The notes beneath the pieces are model-generated. The model was not told the DNA's origin and made no database searches. It worked only from the letters and a program-made list of their open reading frames with translations. Below are positions 1-8,305 of a stretch of 10,251 bases of DNA, in pieces. This DNA comes from Actinomycetota bacterium. Its GTDB lineage: Bacteria; Actinomycetota; Humimicrobiia; Humimicrobiales; Humimicrobiaceae. The translations under genes were made by a program, and so were the position numbers. The DNA is taken from NCBI GenBank assembly GCA_028718045.1, contig JAQUMQ010000031.1, forward strand, positions 1 to 10,251, in the 5' to 3' direction. Every line of letters begins with the position of its first letter. Positions within the stretch are counted from its first letter, which is position 1.

Positions 1-75
1 CTTGCAAAAACAATGTGCTCGGCTTATATAACTCAGAGAGAAAAATTGGGTTTTCCACTTTTAAAAAATAAATAA
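1..75 (+). CDS. glyQ: Glycyl-tRNA synthetase alpha subunit, C-terminal end (partial)
   Basis: Only the last 24 codons and the TAA stop are in the window. The frame open from base 1 reads LAKTMCSAYITQREKLGFPL and then LKNK, which matches the usual tail of GlyQ (a conserved A-Y-x-x-x-R-E-x-L-G-F-P-L pattern). GlyQ carries the class II catalytic core and works as an alpha2-beta2 tetramer with GlyS, whose gene starts seven bases downstream, so the two are almost certainly co-transcribed and translated as partners. The rest of the gene lies upstream. The call rests on the short tail and on the adjacency to glyS. Confidence 0.88.
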   Translation, partial: LAKTMCSAYITQREKLGFPLLKNK

Positions 76-82
76 GGTATTT

Positions 83-2194
83 ATGGAAAATAAATTAATA
101 TTTGAGATCGGTACGGAAGAACTTCCATCTTCAAGCATAAACGAAGCAATGGCTTCATTAAAAGACACATTAAGCGATAAGCTTTCTATGGATAGGTTAA
201 ATTATAGCCATGTCGAAACTTATGGAACTCCTCGAAGACTTATTTGTATTGTTTACGGACTGAAAGACATACAGGATTCTCTCGAGAAAATTGTCATGGG
301 CCCTCCGGAGAAAATTTCATATGATGGCAGCGGCAAACCTACGCAAGCAGCTTCAGGCTTTGCAAAAAGCCTTGGAATTGCCGTTGAAAATCTTGAAAGA
401 TTTAAAACGGAAAAGGGAATTTACATTGGTAAAAAGATTTTCGAAGAAGGCAAAAAAACTGTCCGGATCCTTCCGTCATTATTGTATGAATGTATCTTTT
501 CAATTCCGTTCAGCAAACAAATGACCTGGGCAAACTGGCAGATAAGGTTTGCAAGACCGATCAGATGGATATTGGCAATGTATGGAAGCGAAGTTTTGGA
601 TATAAAGATCGAAAGTTTAAAAAGCGGAAACGTAACTTATGGACATAGAACATTGTGCCCGTTACCCATACAAATTAATCATTCCGAAGAACTGCTTGAA
701 AAGCTTGAAAAAGAAGGAAAAGTAATCGTCGATGGCAAAAAGAGAAAAGAAGCCATATTAAGCGGAATCAGGATGGTTGAAGAGCAATTTAATGATGAAG
801 ATATCAGTGTAGTTACAAATAGCGATTTGCTGGAAGAGGTGGTAAATCTTGTCGAAATCCCAAATGTATTAGCGGGCAGTTTTCCTGAAGAATTTTTGCA
901 ACTTCCAAAGGACATATTGATAAAGGCTATAGAATACCATCAAAGATATTTTGCCGTAGTCGATAAAAAAGGAGACGTCGTACCTAAGTTTATAGTAGTC
1001 CAGAATGGTATTTCTGATAAAAACAGGGAAATTATCAAAGGAAACGAAAGAGTCTTAAAAGCCAGGCTTTCCGATGCATCGTTTTTTTACAGCGAGGATA
1101 AAAAAAGTTCCTGGGAAAGATGGATAGAGAAACTTAAAGGAGTTGTTTTTTATTCAAAACTGGGCAGTATGTATGACAAAGAACTGCGTCTTGAAAAAAT
1201 AAGCAAAAGGATAATATCGGAATTGAAAGGCAAAGGTTTCGATATCATAGATGATTTCTGCGATTTTACGAGAAGAGCTTCGCTTCTTTGCAAGGCGGAT
1301 TTGGTTACGAATCTGGTAGTTGAATTTCCCGAACTTCAGGGAGTGGTTGGCAGAGAGTATGCGAAAGAGCGAAATGAAAACCCTGAAGTTTGCGAAGCGA
1401 TATTCGAGCATTATTTACCGAGATTTTATGGTGATATGTTACCTGGAACAACCACGGGAACCATTATATCCATCGCAGATAAAATCGATACCGTTACAGG
1501 TATGTTTCTTGCCGGTGCAAAGCCCTCAGGTTCCGAAGATCCATTTGCTTTAAGAAGGAGAGCACTCGGAATCGTTTTGTCGATTTTTGAAAAGAACTAC
1601 GACATTGATATCCATGGTCTTGTTAAATACAACATCGATTTATATAAGTTATTTTTAAAACAAGATGAAAGTCAATCACTGAAAGTATTATACGATATAA
1701 TTGATTTTATTATCGCAAGATTCAAATTTACATTTGAAAAGGATGAAAAAAGAACCGATCTGATTGATGCCATAACGGCTGCCGATATATTTTCACTGCT
1801 CGATATCAATAAAAGATATGAAGCAATATCAAAAATGGTCTTAAGCGGAAAATTGGATGAAATAACCTTACCGATGATAAGATGCAAAAATATTGTCAAA
1901 GGCATGAGTTTTAATGAAATAAATCCGCAATTACTTAAGGAAGAAAGCGAGAAAAGTTTATTTAAGGCACTTCTTTCAAAATACGAAAAAATCAAAAGCT
2001 TCAATTGCCAAAACAGATATGATGAATCCATAAATGAAATTATTGATTTAAGGAAAACAGTTGATGAATTTTTCGATAAGGTTTTAATAATGGATAAGGC
2101 AGAAGAAATAAGAAGCAACAGGATAAATTTAGTAAAAAGAACTCTGGACTTATACATGACTATAGCGGATTTTTCAAAAATATATCCTCAGTAG
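83..2194 (+). CDS. glyS: Glycyl-tRNA synthetase beta subunit
   Basis: This is the beta subunit of the bacterial alpha2-beta2 glycyl-tRNA synthetase, a cytoplasmic enzyme that attaches glycine to tRNA-Gly; beta mainly supplies tRNA recognition. At 703 aa it has the normal family length. Hallmarks seen are the N-terminal FEIGTEELP motif, FARPIRW at residues 156-162, GHR at 187-189, a GVVGREYAKERNE-type segment near residue 420, and GSEDPFALRR at 483-492. The lysine-rich C-terminal ~110 residues fit the DALR-type anticodon-binding domain known in this family. The ATG at 83 is preceded by AAGG with a five-base spacer that overlaps the glyQ stop, and the conserved N-terminus begins right at this codon. 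The reading frame is intact. A ppsR-type regulatory kinase gene, which I recall in some clostridial genomes between glyS and ppdK, is absent here. Confidence 0.97.
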   Translation: MENKLIFEIGTEELPSSSINEAMASLKDTLSDKLSMDRLNYSHVETYGTPRRLICIVYGLKDIQDSLEKIVMGPPEKISYDGSGKPTQAASGFAKSLGIAVENLERFKTEKGIYIGKKIFEEGKKTVRILPSLLYECIFSIPFSKQMTWANWQIRFARPIRWILAMYGSEVLDIKIESLKSGNVTYGHRTLCPLPIQINHSEELLEKLEKEGKVIVDGKKRKEAILSGIRMVEEQFNDEDISVVTNSDLLEEVVNLVEIPNVLAGSFPEEFLQLPKDILIKAIEYHQRYFAVVDKKGDVVPKFIVVQNGISDKNREIIKGNERVLKARLSDASFFYSEDKKSSWERWIEKLKGVVFYSKLGSMYDKELRLEKISKRIISELKGKGFDIIDDFCDFTRRASLLCKADLVTNLVVEFPELQGVVGREYAKERNENPEVCEAIFEHYLPRFYGDMLPGTTTGTIISIADKIDTVTGMFLAGAKPSGSEDPFALRRRALGIVLSIFEKNYDIDIHGLVKYNIDLYKLFLKQDESQSLKVLYDIIDFIIARFKFTFEKDEKRTDLIDAITAADIFSLLDINKRYEAISKMVLSGKLDEITLPMIRCKNIVKGMSFNEINPQLLKEESEKSLFKALLSKYEKIKSFNCQNRYDESINEIIDLRKTVDEFFDKVLIMDKAEEIRSNRINLVKRTLDLYMTIADFSKIYPQ

Positions 2195-2257
2195 CTTTAT
2201 TGTATTCTTATAGAGTTTTTATTTTTATACGGAATTTATTTTTCACTTTAAATAATA

Positions 2258-2264
2258 GGAAGGA
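2258..2264 (+). promoter_or_regulatory. Ribosome binding site that fixes the ppdK start
   Basis: AGGAAGG lies eight bases before the ATG at 2272. It supports that ATG over an in-frame TTG at 2200, which would add 24 hydrophobic/basic residues not expected in the family and has no Shine-Dalgarno of its own. Confidence 0.8.
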
Positions 2265-2271
2265 AACTAAG

Positions 2272-4896
2272 ATGACAGAAAAACAGTATGTTTATTTTTT
2301 TGGCGAAGGAACTAAGGACATGAAAAAACTTCTTGGAGGCAAAGGGGCCAACTTGTCCGAAATGACAAACATTGGCTTGCCGGTTCCTTCGGGATTTACG
2401 ATTACTACGGAAACATGTATTCAATATTATGAAAATGGCAAAAAATATCCTGACGGTCTCATAGATCAGGTAGAAAAAAATATGAAAAAGCTCGAGAAAG
2501 CAATGGGGCTGAACTTTGGTGACGTAAACGATCCCCTGTTGGTTTCCGTCAGATCGGGAGCCGCAGTTTCGATGCCGGGGATGATGGACACCATCTTGAA
2601 CTTGGGGCTTAACGATAGGACAGTTATAGGGCTGATTGAAAAAACAGGCAATAAAAGATTTGCCATGGATTCTTACAGGAGATTTATTCAGATGTTCGGG
2701 GATGTTGTAATGGAAGTGGAACATGCTAAATTCGAAAAGGCGCTACAGCATGTAAAAGATAAAAAGAACGTCAAATTTGATACGGATTTAACTGCCGAAG
2801 ATCTCGAAGAGCTTGTTGCGGATTACAAGAAGATTATCGAAAAGGAAAAAGGAATCAGTTTCCCTCAGGAGCCAATGGAACAGTTGAAGATGGCAATAAA
2901 TGCGGTATTTTCTTCGTGGAATAACAAAAGAGCAATAACATATAGAAATTTAAATGACATACCTCATGATCTTGGTACTGCTGTAAATATTCAGGCAATG
3001 GTGTTCGGAAATATGGGAGATAACTCAGGAACAGGCGTTGCGTTTACTAGAAATCCATCGACGGGTGAAAAAAAAGTTTATGGGGAATATTTAACGAATG
3101 CACAAGGAGAAGATGTAGTTGCCGGAATCAGAACTCCGAAAGATTTGGATAAGCTTAACTATGAAATGCCGGCAATTTATAAACAGTTGATGGAAATTTT
3201 TGAAAAACTTGAAAAACATTATAAGGATATGCAGGACATGGAATTTACATTCCAGGAAAGTAAGTTATATATGCTTCAAACAAGAAGCGGTAAAAGAACT
3301 GCTGCCGCTGCACTTCAAATAGCCGTAGACATGGTTAAGGAAGGTTTGATTGACAAAAAAACCGCTGTTATGAGAGTTGCACCGGAACAAGTCAGCCAAT
3401 TGTTGCACAAACAGCTGGATAAAAAAGCCAAGGAAAAAGCTAATCTTATAGCAAAGGGTTTGCCGGCTTCTCCTGGTGCTGCCGTAGGTAAGGTGGTTTT
3501 TGATGCGGAAACGGCTGTGCAGGAATCGGAATTAAATAAGGTTGTTTTGGTAAGAACCGAAACCTCTCCCGAAGATATTCAAGGAATGTCGGTTGCCCAA
3601 GGAATCTTAACAGCAAGAGGTGGCATGACTTCCCATGCCGCAGTTGTTGCAAGAGGAATGGGCAAGTGTTGTGTGGCAGGCTGTGAATCTATAAAAGTTC
3701 ATGAAGCTGAGCAGTATTTTATTGTTAAAGATATCAAAGTCAATAAGGGTGATTATATAACTCTCGATGGTTCAACAGGGGAGGTATTTTTAGGAGAAGT
3801 AAACGTTGTTGATCCGGAGCTTTCTGGTAATTTTGAGATATTCATGGGTTGGGTAGACGAATTCAGAAAAATCGGCGTAAGAACAAATGCCGATACTCCA
3901 AAAGATGCCGGTGTTGCAAGAAAATTTGGAGCGGAAGGTATTGGCCTTTGCAGAACCGAGCATATGTTTTTCGAAGGTGCCAGAGTTAAAGCCATGAGAG
4001 AAATGATTGCTGCGGGCAGTGTCGAGGGCCGCAAAAAAGCACTCGCAAAATTACTTCCGATGCAAAAGGAAGATTTCATAGGTATATTCAAAGTAATGCA
4101 GGGCCTACCTGTTACCATCAGATTGCTTGACCCTCCTTTACATGAATTTCTTCCGACTGAAGAAGAAGATATAAAAGAAATAGCCAAAGATCTCGAGATG
4201 TCTTTGGAAGATATGAAAGCCACCATAGTTTCACTTCATGAAATAAATCCGATGCTTGGTCATAGAGGGTGCAGGCTATCCATAACTTATCCTGAAATAT
4301 GCGACATGCAGGCAAGGGCAATTTTTGAAGCTGCGGCAGAACTGACCAAAGCTAAAATAAAAGTAATACCCGAGGTAATGATTCCTGTGGTCGGAATCGT
4401 GGATGAGGTAAGAATACTTAAGAAGCAAATAGTCGGAATTGCCCATAAAGTCATGAAAGAAAATAATGTTGAGTTCGAATTTAAGGTCGGAACAATGATA
4501 GAGATTCCAAGGGCATGTATAACTGCCGACGAAATAGCAACGGAAGCACAATTTTTTAGCTTTGGAACAAATGACCTGACACAGCTTACGTTTGGATTTT
4601 CAAGAGATGATTTCGGTAAGTTTCTTCCCGAATATCTTGAGAAGGGAATTCTCGAAAAAGATCCATTTGCCGTTCTTGACCAGACAGGTGTTGGCAGTCT
4701 AATAAAAATTGCATTCGAAAAAGGAAAATCGGCAAGAAAAGACTTGAAAGTAGGTATCTGCGGCGAGCATGGAGGAGAGCCTAGCTCAGTTGAATTTTGT
4801 GCAAATCTGGGATTGAATTATGTAAGCTGTTCACCTTACAGAGTTCCTATTGCAAGGCTTGCTGCCGCCCAGGCTGCAATTAAAAAAGAAAGTTAA
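2272..4896 (+). CDS. ppdK: Pyruvate, phosphate dikinase
   Basis: Catalyses pyruvate + ATP + Pi = phosphoenolpyruvate + AMP + PPi in the cytoplasm, linking glycolysis/gluconeogenesis to pyrophosphate. With the ATG at 2272 the protein is 874 aa, the usual size. The N-terminal ATP-grasp part shows GGKGANLSEM (residues 22-31) and RSGAAVSMPGMMDT starting at Arg94. The swivelling phosphohistidine domain has GGMTSHAAVVARG with the phospho-carrier His455. The C-terminal TIM barrel has GLCRTEH (Arg561), FGTNDLTQ (Asn767, Asp768) and GICGEHGG with catalytic-type Cys830. These positions agree within one or two residues with the well-studied Clostridium symbiosum enzyme as I recall it, so it should be active. 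It starts 77 bases after glyS and ends before a strong terminator. I saw no convincing promoter in the glyS-ppdK gap, so read-through from glyQS is possible. Confidence 0.98.
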   Translation: MTEKQYVYFFGEGTKDMKKLLGGKGANLSEMTNIGLPVPSGFTITTETCIQYYENGKKYPDGLIDQVEKNMKKLEKAMGLNFGDVNDPLLVSVRSGAAVSMPGMMDTILNLGLNDRTVIGLIEKTGNKRFAMDSYRRFIQMFGDVVMEVEHAKFEKALQHVKDKKNVKFDTDLTAEDLEELVADYKKIIEKEKGISFPQEPMEQLKMAINAVFSSWNNKRAITYRNLNDIPHDLGTAVNIQAMVFGNMGDNSGTGVAFTRNPSTGEKKVYGEYLTNAQGEDVVAGIRTPKDLDKLNYEMPAIYKQLMEIFEKLEKHYKDMQDMEFTFQESKLYMLQTRSGKRTAAAALQIAVDMVKEGLIDKKTAVMRVAPEQVSQLLHKQLDKKAKEKANLIAKGLPASPGAAVGKVVFDAETAVQESELNKVVLVRTETSPEDIQGMSVAQGILTARGGMTSHAAVVARGMGKCCVAGCESIKVHEAEQYFIVKDIKVNKGDYITLDGSTGEVFLGEVNVVDPELSGNFEIFMGWVDEFRKIGVRTNADTPKDAGVARKFGAEGIGLCRTEHMFFEGARVKAMREMIAAGSVEGRKKALAKLLPMQKEDFIGIFKVMQGLPVTIRLLDPPLHEFLPTEEEDIKEIAKDLEMSLEDMKATIVSLHEINPMLGHRGCRLSITYPEICDMQARAIFEAAAELTKAKIKVIPEVMIPVVGIVDEVRILKKQIVGIAHKVMKENNVEFEFKVGTMIEIPRACITADEIATEAQFFSFGTNDLTQLTFGFSRDDFGKFLPEYLEKGILEKDPFAVLDQTGVGSLIKIAFEKGKSARKDLKVGICGEHGGEPSSVEFCANLGLNYVSCSPYRVPIARLAAAQAAIKKES

Positions 4897-4941
4897 GATA
4901 AAAAAACAATACGATTTAAAAATTTAATTTAAATTTAAGGT

Positions 4942-4993
4942 AAAAGTCAGATATTAGTTATATAATTTAATTATTATCTGGCTTTTGCTTTTT
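4942..4993 (+). terminator. Rho-independent terminator after ppdK
   Basis: A 12-bp stem pairs 4942-4953 (AAAAGTCAGATA) with 4975-4986 (TATCTGGCTTTT), including one G-U pair, around a 21-base AT-rich loop. It is followed by a T-rich tail to 4993. It separates the glyQ-glyS-ppdK unit from dgt-dnaG. Confidence 0.75.
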
Positions 4994-5032
4994 ATAAACA
5001 ATTATTTTTTTTAAAAAATCCTGTTTGCAGAT

Positions 5033-6097
5033 ATGACAATCAGAGAAATTTTTGAGAAAAATGAAAAAAAAATTCTTTCAAGGTATGCAAAACTAAGCTC
5101 TGAGTCCAAAGGAAGGGAAACAAAAGAGCAGGATTGTGATGTAAGAACTTGTTTTCAAAGAGACAGAGATAGGATAATACATTGCAAGTCTTTTAGAAGA
5201 TTAAAATACAAGACACAGGTATTTTTTAATCCCGAAGGCGATCACTACAGAGACAGGTTGACCCATACTCTTGAAGTATCTCAAATTTCGCGCAGTATTT
5301 CCAAAGCTCTTTTTTTGAATGAAGAATTAACTGAGGCAATAGCTCTTGGCCACGATCTCGGGCATACTCCTTTCGGTCATGCCGGAGAAAATATACTGGA
5401 TTTTATAATGAAGGAGCATCTCGGAAAAGACTTTTGCTTTCTTCATAATGAACAAAGCGTAAGGGTAATAAAGGAAATAGAAAAAAACGGTGAAGGTTTA
5501 AACCTTACTTTCGAGGTTATAGATGGTATAAAAAACCATACCGGTCCAAACCTACCCGAAACTTTGGAAGGTAAGGTTGTAAGAATCGCAGACAAGATAG
5601 CTTATATTAATCATGATATCGATGATGCGGCAAGGGCAGGATTATTTTCAAACGAAGATATTCCTCAGAAAGACCTTAAAATACTCGGATTTACCCATAG
5701 AAATAGAATAAACACAATAGTAATGAATATTATAAGAAACAGCACCGAAAAAAATGATATAATAATAAGCAAGAAAGTTAATGATTCCCTGTACAGTTTA
5801 AGAGAATTTTTGTTCGAAAATCTTTATTTGAGAAAGCATGTCAAGCTTGAGGAAAGAAAGACCGAAAAGATACTGACGGAGCTTTTCGGATTTTACTTTA
5901 ACGATTTCGACACATTTATTAATGACAGTAATTTAAAGAACAATATCAATTATAAAAATGCTGTTGATTTGCACAATCTTAAACTAGATAGGAAGGTAAC
6001 TTTAATTTGTGATTATATTGCCAGCATGACTGACAGGTTTGCTTTGAATAAATTCACCGAATTGTTTATTCCTGAAAGATGGGAAATAGTAAAATAG
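5033..6097 (+). CDS. dgt: Deoxyguanosinetriphosphate triphosphohydrolase (dGTPase), HD superfamily
   Basis: Predicted to hydrolyse dGTP (possibly other dNTPs) to the deoxynucleoside and triphosphate, trimming the dNTP pool. At 354 aa it has the length of the short clostridial/Gram-positive Dgt-like group. The metal-binding HD signature is complete: His78 in THTLEVSQ, His107-Asp108 in GHDLGHTPFGH, and Asp187 in RIADKIAYINHD. The conserved N-terminal block around CFQRDRDRIIHCKSFRRLK is also present. The C-terminal half (from about residue 200) is the less conserved helical part. The ATG at 5033 fits the conserved N-terminus, but the bases before it contain no recognisable Shine-Dalgarno. dnaG follows after 12 bases, so the two are probably one transcript. 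The dgt-dnaG-rpoD order is common in Clostridia. Substrate range within the family cannot be read from the sequence. Confidence 0.93.
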   Translation: MTIREIFEKNEKKILSRYAKLSSESKGRETKEQDCDVRTCFQRDRDRIIHCKSFRRLKYKTQVFFNPEGDHYRDRLTHTLEVSQISRSISKALFLNEELTEAIALGHDLGHTPFGHAGENILDFIMKEHLGKDFCFLHNEQSVRVIKEIEKNGEGLNLTFEVIDGIKNHTGPNLPETLEGKVVRIADKIAYINHDIDDAARAGLFSNEDIPQKDLKILGFTHRNRINTIVMNIIRNSTEKNDIIISKKVNDSLYSLREFLFENLYLRKHVKLEERKTEKILTELFGFYFNDFDTFINDSNLKNNINYKNAVDLHNLKLDRKVTLICDYIASMTDRFALNKFTELFIPERWEIVK

Positions 6098-6109
6098 CAT
6101 GAAAACAGT

Positions 6110-8128
6110 ATGACAAGAAGCTTAAAAGACGGGGAAGTAAACGAGCTTAAACTTAATGCCGATATTTATAATATAGTTTCAAGCTACGTGAATCTTAAGA
6201 AGTCAGGTAAAAATTTCACGGGATTATGTCCGTTCCACAAGGAAAAAACACCATCGTTTATAGTAGATAGCCAAACCCAGCTTTATCATTGTTTTGGATG
6301 CGGTGCCGGGGGAGACGTAATCTCATTTATCATGAATATAGAAAACCTTTCTTTTCTTGAAGCGGTAGAGCTGTTGGCTAAAAAAGTTGGTTATGAGCTA
6401 AAATACATCGAATCAAGCTATGGCAAGGAAACTGATGGGAAAAGCAAGCTTTTTGAATTAAACGAACTTGCCAAGAAATATTTTAATTATATTTTGTTTA
6501 ATAGCAAAAATGGAGTACGAGCGCTTGATTATCTTAAATCCAGAAAAATATCTTCCGAAACGTTACAATTTTTTGAAGCAGGTTACTCTATTAACAGTTG
6601 GAATAATTTTACCGATTTTGCAAAAACAAGAAAATTCAACGAAACGGACATCATTCAAAGCGGATTAGGTATAGAAAGTCAGAAAAAAAATAAAAAAAAC
6701 AAAGCTTATGATAGATTCCGAGGCAGACTGATGTTTCCCATAAAAGATCTTCTTGGAAGAACAATAGGATTCGGAGGAAGAGTACTTCCTAAAAAATTGA
6801 ATTATGTAAGCACGAATAATGACGCAGCTATTGAAAATAATTTAAAAAATAAAAAAACTTTTAACAAAAAAGGCACCGTAAATATGGGGATCGATCAAGC
6901 AAAATATATAAATACCCCAGAAACGAGGTTATACTCGAAGAGTAAAAATATTTACGGAATCTTTGAAGCAAAAAAACATATAGTCGAGAAAGATTATGTC
7001 TTAATAGTTGAAGGATATATGGATGCAATTTCTTTGTTTGATAACGGCATAAAGAATACTGTTGCAAGCCTTGGTACTGCGCTGACTTCGGATCAGATAA
7101 AAATTTTAGGTAGGTTTACAAAAAATATAGTGCTTGTTTTTGATGCGGACGAAGCAGGAGTAAATGCTTCGATCAAAGGGATGGACAGGCTTAAAGAGTA
7201 CAACAGTAATCTTGATTTGTTTAACGAAAACAATATAAGCATGAAAGTATGCATACTTGATGAAGGTTTTGATCCCGCAGATTTCATAACCAGAAAAGGA
7301 GCAAATGCTTTTTTAGAAAAAGTTGGAAATTCCGTAAACATAATAGATTTTACTTTGGAAATGATATTATCCAAATATAATTTAAATGAGATGACGGGAA
7401 AGCTAAGAGCTTCGGATGAATTGTTGCAATTTATTTCATCGCTTTCATCGAGCATAATTCAGGAAGAATGCATAAAGAAAATAGCCATTAAGTTAAAGCT
7501 AAAAGAAAGCATGCTTATCGAGGAAATGCTAAAAAAAGCTGTAAAGAAAAAAAACGGATTATTCGCAAAAGACGACGAAGACACGAAAAGCAAAGACAGC
7601 TATTCTCAATTTTTGGCTAAGAATATCAATCCTCAAAAAAAGCTTGAAATCGAAGCTTTAAGCTTAATAATCGGTGGAGCAGATTATCCGGAGATGAAAA
7701 TAATAAACCTTCCGCTGGAATATTTTAAATTCGAAGATACAAGAAAGCTAATGGCAATGGTAAAGGAATTTATAGACGAACAGAGCATGTCGAAAAATGC
7801 AATAAACTTTCCCTTGCAAATTTCGTCTGACAAGTTTGAAAATGAAAATATTCAAAGATTATATAATTATATTTATTTTTCGGGCAAGAATTACATTGAT
7901 AAAAAAGAATCCTGTTTTGAAGTCTTCCTTAATTTAAAAAGACTGTCTATATCTGAAAAGATAGAAAAATTAAAAATTAAGGTTTCCGAAATTGAACGAA
8001 AAATAAAGGAAAATAAAAATACCGATGCCGATAAGTCGCAGAATATATTAGAAAAAGAATATGATTTAAGTTATAAAGAATTAATAAGGTTGGAAAACGA
8101 AAAATTAAAGCTAGGTAAATGCGATTGA
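6110..8128 (+). CDS. dnaG: DNA primase
   Basis: Synthesises the short RNA primers that start Okazaki fragments, acting with the replicative DnaB-type helicase at the fork. All three family regions are visible in 672 aa. The N-terminal CHC2 zinc finger is Cys40-x2-His43-x17-Cys61-x2-Cys64. The Toprim-containing polymerase core has RFRGRLMFPIKD, IVEGYMD with Glu301, and VFDADEAG with Asp345 and Asp347 as metal ligands. A helical Lys/Glu-rich C-terminal region from about residue 440 corresponds to the helicase-binding domain. The protein is longer than usual, partly because of an Asn/Lys-rich insertion at residues 227-264, between GFGGRVL and KYINTPET, where E. coli and Bacillus have only about five residues. 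The start at 6110 is the only sensible one, yet no good ribosome binding site precedes it. It lies 12 bases after dgt, and rpoD follows. Confidence 0.97.
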   Translation: MTRSLKDGEVNELKLNADIYNIVSSYVNLKKSGKNFTGLCPFHKEKTPSFIVDSQTQLYHCFGCGAGGDVISFIMNIENLSFLEAVELLAKKVGYELKYIESSYGKETDGKSKLFELNELAKKYFNYILFNSKNGVRALDYLKSRKISSETLQFFEAGYSINSWNNFTDFAKTRKFNETDIIQSGLGIESQKKNKKNKAYDRFRGRLMFPIKDLLGRTIGFGGRVLPKKLNYVSTNNDAAIENNLKNKKTFNKKGTVNMGIDQAKYINTPETRLYSKSKNIYGIFEAKKHIVEKDYVLIVEGYMDAISLFDNGIKNTVASLGTALTSDQIKILGRFTKNIVLVFDADEAGVNASIKGMDRLKEYNSNLDLFNENNISMKVCILDEGFDPADFITRKGANAFLEKVGNSVNIIDFTLEMILSKYNLNEMTGKLRASDELLQFISSLSSSIIQEECIKKIAIKLKLKESMLIEEMLKKAVKKKNGLFAKDDEDTKSKDSYSQFLAKNINPQKKLEIEALSLIIGGADYPEMKIINLPLEYFKFEDTRKLMAMVKEFIDEQSMSKNAINFPLQISSDKFENENIQRLYNYIYFSGKNYIDKKESCFEVFLNLKRLSISEKIEKLKIKVSEIERKIKENKNTDADKSQNILEKEYDLSYKELIRLENEKLKLGKCD

Positions 8129-8207
8129 AAAATAAAATAAATAAAAAATATTTTCATTTTATAAACGGTCTGGTATTATCGATTATTTCAAAGCCAAAAA
8201 AAATAAC

Positions 8208-8235
8208 TTGATAAATTATGTTTTTAGTGTAAAAT
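8208..8235 (+). promoter_or_regulatory. SigA-type promoter for rpoD
   Basis: TTGATA (8208-8213) and TAAAAT (8230-8235) are separated by 16 bases, close to the vegetative consensus. The predicted transcription start is near 8242, leaving an AT-rich leader of about 65 bases before rpoD. The 177-base dnaG-rpoD gap has no convincing terminator, so rpoD may also be read from dnaG. Confidence 0.6.
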
Positions 8236-8292
8236 TCATGGTTTAATCTGCAATAAGACAAAATAATAAATTTAAAGTTTTATATAAATTTT

Positions 8293-8300
8293 GAGGTGAT
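8293..8300 (+). promoter_or_regulatory. Strong ribosome binding site of rpoD
   Basis: GAGGTGAT lies five bases before the ATG at 8306, close to the ideal anti-16S match. It contrasts with the poor sites before dgt and dnaG. Confidence 0.8.
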
Positions 8301-8305
8301 TTTAT

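Noticed and set aside
1672..2157. 161-codon open frame on the minus strand inside glyS
   Set aside because: It lies wholly opposite the intact glyS frame, is Ser/Leu/Ile-rich as expected of a shadow frame, and matches no family I recognise. The same applies to the minus-strand frames inside ppdK.
2200..2271. TTG-initiated 24-residue N-terminal extension of ppdK
   Set aside because: The ATG at 2272 has a good AGGAAGG site and gives the normal family N-terminus and catalytic residue numbering; the TTG has no ribosome binding site.
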